Source: Pomacea canaliculata
Taxonomy: Eukaryota; Mollusca; Gastropoda; Architaenioglossa; Ampullariidae
DNA: 64,000 bases
Direction of reading: 5' to 3'
Assembly: GCF_003073045.1 (NCBI RefSeq)
Contig: NC_037590.1
Coordinates: 3,312,016-3,376,015 of the forward strand
How positions within the stretch are numbered: the first letter of the stretch is position 1; each line of letters opens with the position of its first letter. Below are positions 62,451 through 64,000 of the stretch, in pieces. The position numbers were made by a program, and so were the translations under genes. The notes beneath the pieces were generated by a model. It saw only the letters and a program-made list of their open reading frames with translations. It was not told where the DNA came from and searched no databases.

Positions 62451-63807
62451 CGCTCCCCCAGCAACAGGAGGAGGGCGAGGGCGGTGGCGGCACCGTACAG
62501 GATGAAAGGACCCGCCGTGGAGTCCAGTTCCAGGCTGTTGACGCTGTTGACCAGCGAGTCCTGCTCCGCCTGACACGTGTCCGTCACGGACCACCACTTC
62601 CGCCGCCACTTTTCCAGCAGACCCACTTCCATCAGTTTGATTATGCTGCAAGAGACCAGACCAAGGACACCGGTGTCAGATCGCCTTGTCTTCACTCAGA
62701 CCTACATAGTGCTGACCCACTCCCAGAAGCCTCAGTCAACAGAAGAGCAACAGAAGAGCGAGGAACAGATACATGTATTTGTATACAACGGTGACTTGAA
62801 GATTTTAACTCTTTTGGGTGTGTACCTCCAGAATGGAAGGAGCAATACGCATTCATACTTTTGGAATAGTATCTTGCACTGAATGTTTCCATAATCATTA
62901 GAAAACAATTTAAATCCCACGTTTGTTTTCGGTTGAATCTGTTTTTACCCACTTAGCTTGTGTTTGCCTTCAGCCAAAGGAGCCTCCCTGTAAATAAAAG
63001 TAATTTAACCCTTTGCTATCCTGCCACCCTGATAGCCATTTTTGTACTTACCTAAGAGACACTTCATCAAGCAGCGGCCAACCCTTCCTGGCGAAGAATG
63101 CCAGACCATTGTTGTTGAAGGGTTCCTCGCTCTGTACCAACATCTGGCAGTTGCCTTTCCTCAGGAGGTTGAGCTGCTCGCGGTCAGTGAGGAAGGCGTA
63201 GGAGCCGGACAGGACGAGGTCCATGGCGTCTGCGTTGCTCTGGACAGTGGGACCCTGCTGGATCATCTCCCATATCCGTCTGTAAGCTGCTGTTTCTCCT
63301 TTCTGCCGATACACCAACTACTGGATGATGCCACACATTGTATTATAAATGTAAACAGAAAGAAGGAAGTCTTTAGTAACACTCATCTTTCTCTCTGTTG
63401 TTATCAGTCTTGATACCAGAGAGCTAAATCTTTTTAAAAAGAAAAATAAACAACCATAGTGCTAATTAGTACTTTCTGGAAAACTTTCGAAATGCCTGTT
63501 TACATTTTCCCATTTGCAACATGTCATCTTCTTGGTATCGATAGGATGCTGTTACTAATGGCTTGTCATTGTAAGCAAATCTTGGTCACCTGAAACAAGG
63601 TGTACAAGTTCGTTCCGTTCTTGACAAGCGGTTTGACTTGCGATTGTTGTGCAAGTTCGTAGATGGTGTTGATGGGCACGGCGTTCATGTTGATGGTCAG
63701 GAAGGCGGCGAGGTTGGCAGTGTAGGAGGCTGAGGTCAAAATGGTGAACACCCACCACAAGCCCAGCACCACCCGGCCTGGTACCCCGTGAGGATGCATC
63801 TCTGCCC
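62387..63807 (-). CDS. iGluR gene 5 (type A), last three exons; 5' part beyond the right edge
   Basis: Exons 63590-63807, 63052-63302 and 62387-62645 read on the minus strand with matching phases (start phase 1, then 0, then 2). The first has M3: LGLWWVFTILTSASYTANLA followed by AFLT, then KPLVKNGTNLYTLFQ. The second is S2: GSYAFLTDREQLNLLRKGNC, with Asp at the ligand position, then FFARKGWPLL. The third has EVGLLEKWRRKWW, M4 (GPFILYGAATALALLLLLGE) and a short tail ending RAMVTRPAVEV. The first two exons are 218 and 251 bp, exactly the lengths of the matching exons in gene 3, so this is its closest relative in the window. The tail is only about 25 residues, against 90 in gene 3. The signal peptide, ATD, S1, M1 and pore must lie right of 64000. 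Confidence 0.9.
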
Positions 63808-64000
63808 CTGTGTCAAGAACATTCCTGCAGTTCCTATACATATATATATATCCAGCTTTTGTAAAAGTACCCCGAAGCATGAGTTGTAAATATTTACGCT
63901 ATAAACAAAAGCAGCTCAGGTTTTTGGAGCAAGAAGAAAGTCAAATGTAAAGAGTTTCATATCCCAGTGGCTGTCAGGAGAGGAAAAGTGGTTCACCATG

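Overview
This is animal nuclear DNA: AT-rich, intron-rich, full of microsatellites and LINE/hAT relics. Coding exons of 66-475 bp are bounded by GT-AG introns in consistent phase. Gene content and repeats suggest a mollusc, probably a gastropod; I infer this and cannot prove it from the window.

The core is a head-to-tail tandem array of five ionotropic glutamate receptor (iGluR) genes, all on the minus strand. Gene 1 starts at 6215 and runs off the left edge after 10 exons. Gene 2 is complete, 20085 to 10742, 15 exons, modelled at 844 aa. Gene 3 is complete, 41010 to 29093, 13 exons, 920 aa. Gene 4 is complete, 58132 to 47989, 16 exons, 870 aa. Gene 5 is represented by its last three exons, 63807 to 62387, and enters from the right edge. 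I built the models by reading exons off the reverse strand and requiring splice sites and phases to match. Summed exon lengths of genes 2, 3 and 4 are all divisible by three.

Each full gene encodes a signal peptide, an amino-terminal domain (ATD), a two-part ligand-binding domain (S1/S2), M1, a re-entrant pore loop, M3 with a [14 protein letters not shown] gate motif, M4 and a variable cytoplasmic tail. Paralogues fall into two types that alternate along the chromosome: type A (genes 1, 3, 5) and type B (genes 2, 4). This suggests duplication of an A+B pair. The Q/R site of the pore is Met, Glu or Leu instead of Gln/Arg/Asn. Three genes carry Asp or Glu at the key S2 ligand position according to type and gene.

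Between genes 2 and 3 lies a hAT (Charlie/ZBED-like) DNA transposon at 21711-24540 with perfect 16-bp terminal inverted repeats, an 8-bp target duplication and a transposase frame broken by one stop codon. Next to it are an L1/Tx1-like LINE fragment (24780-25480, minus) and a scrambled second LINE relic (27955-28920, plus). The 3' part of the latter family recurs at 46857-47085 in the opposite orientation. Minisatellites lie in a gene 2 intron, upstream of gene 4 and across the C-terminal codons of gene 5. The intergenic stretches 6.2-10.7, 41.0-48.0 and 58.1-62.4 kb hold no supportable gene. No RNA genes or CRISPR arrays were seen.
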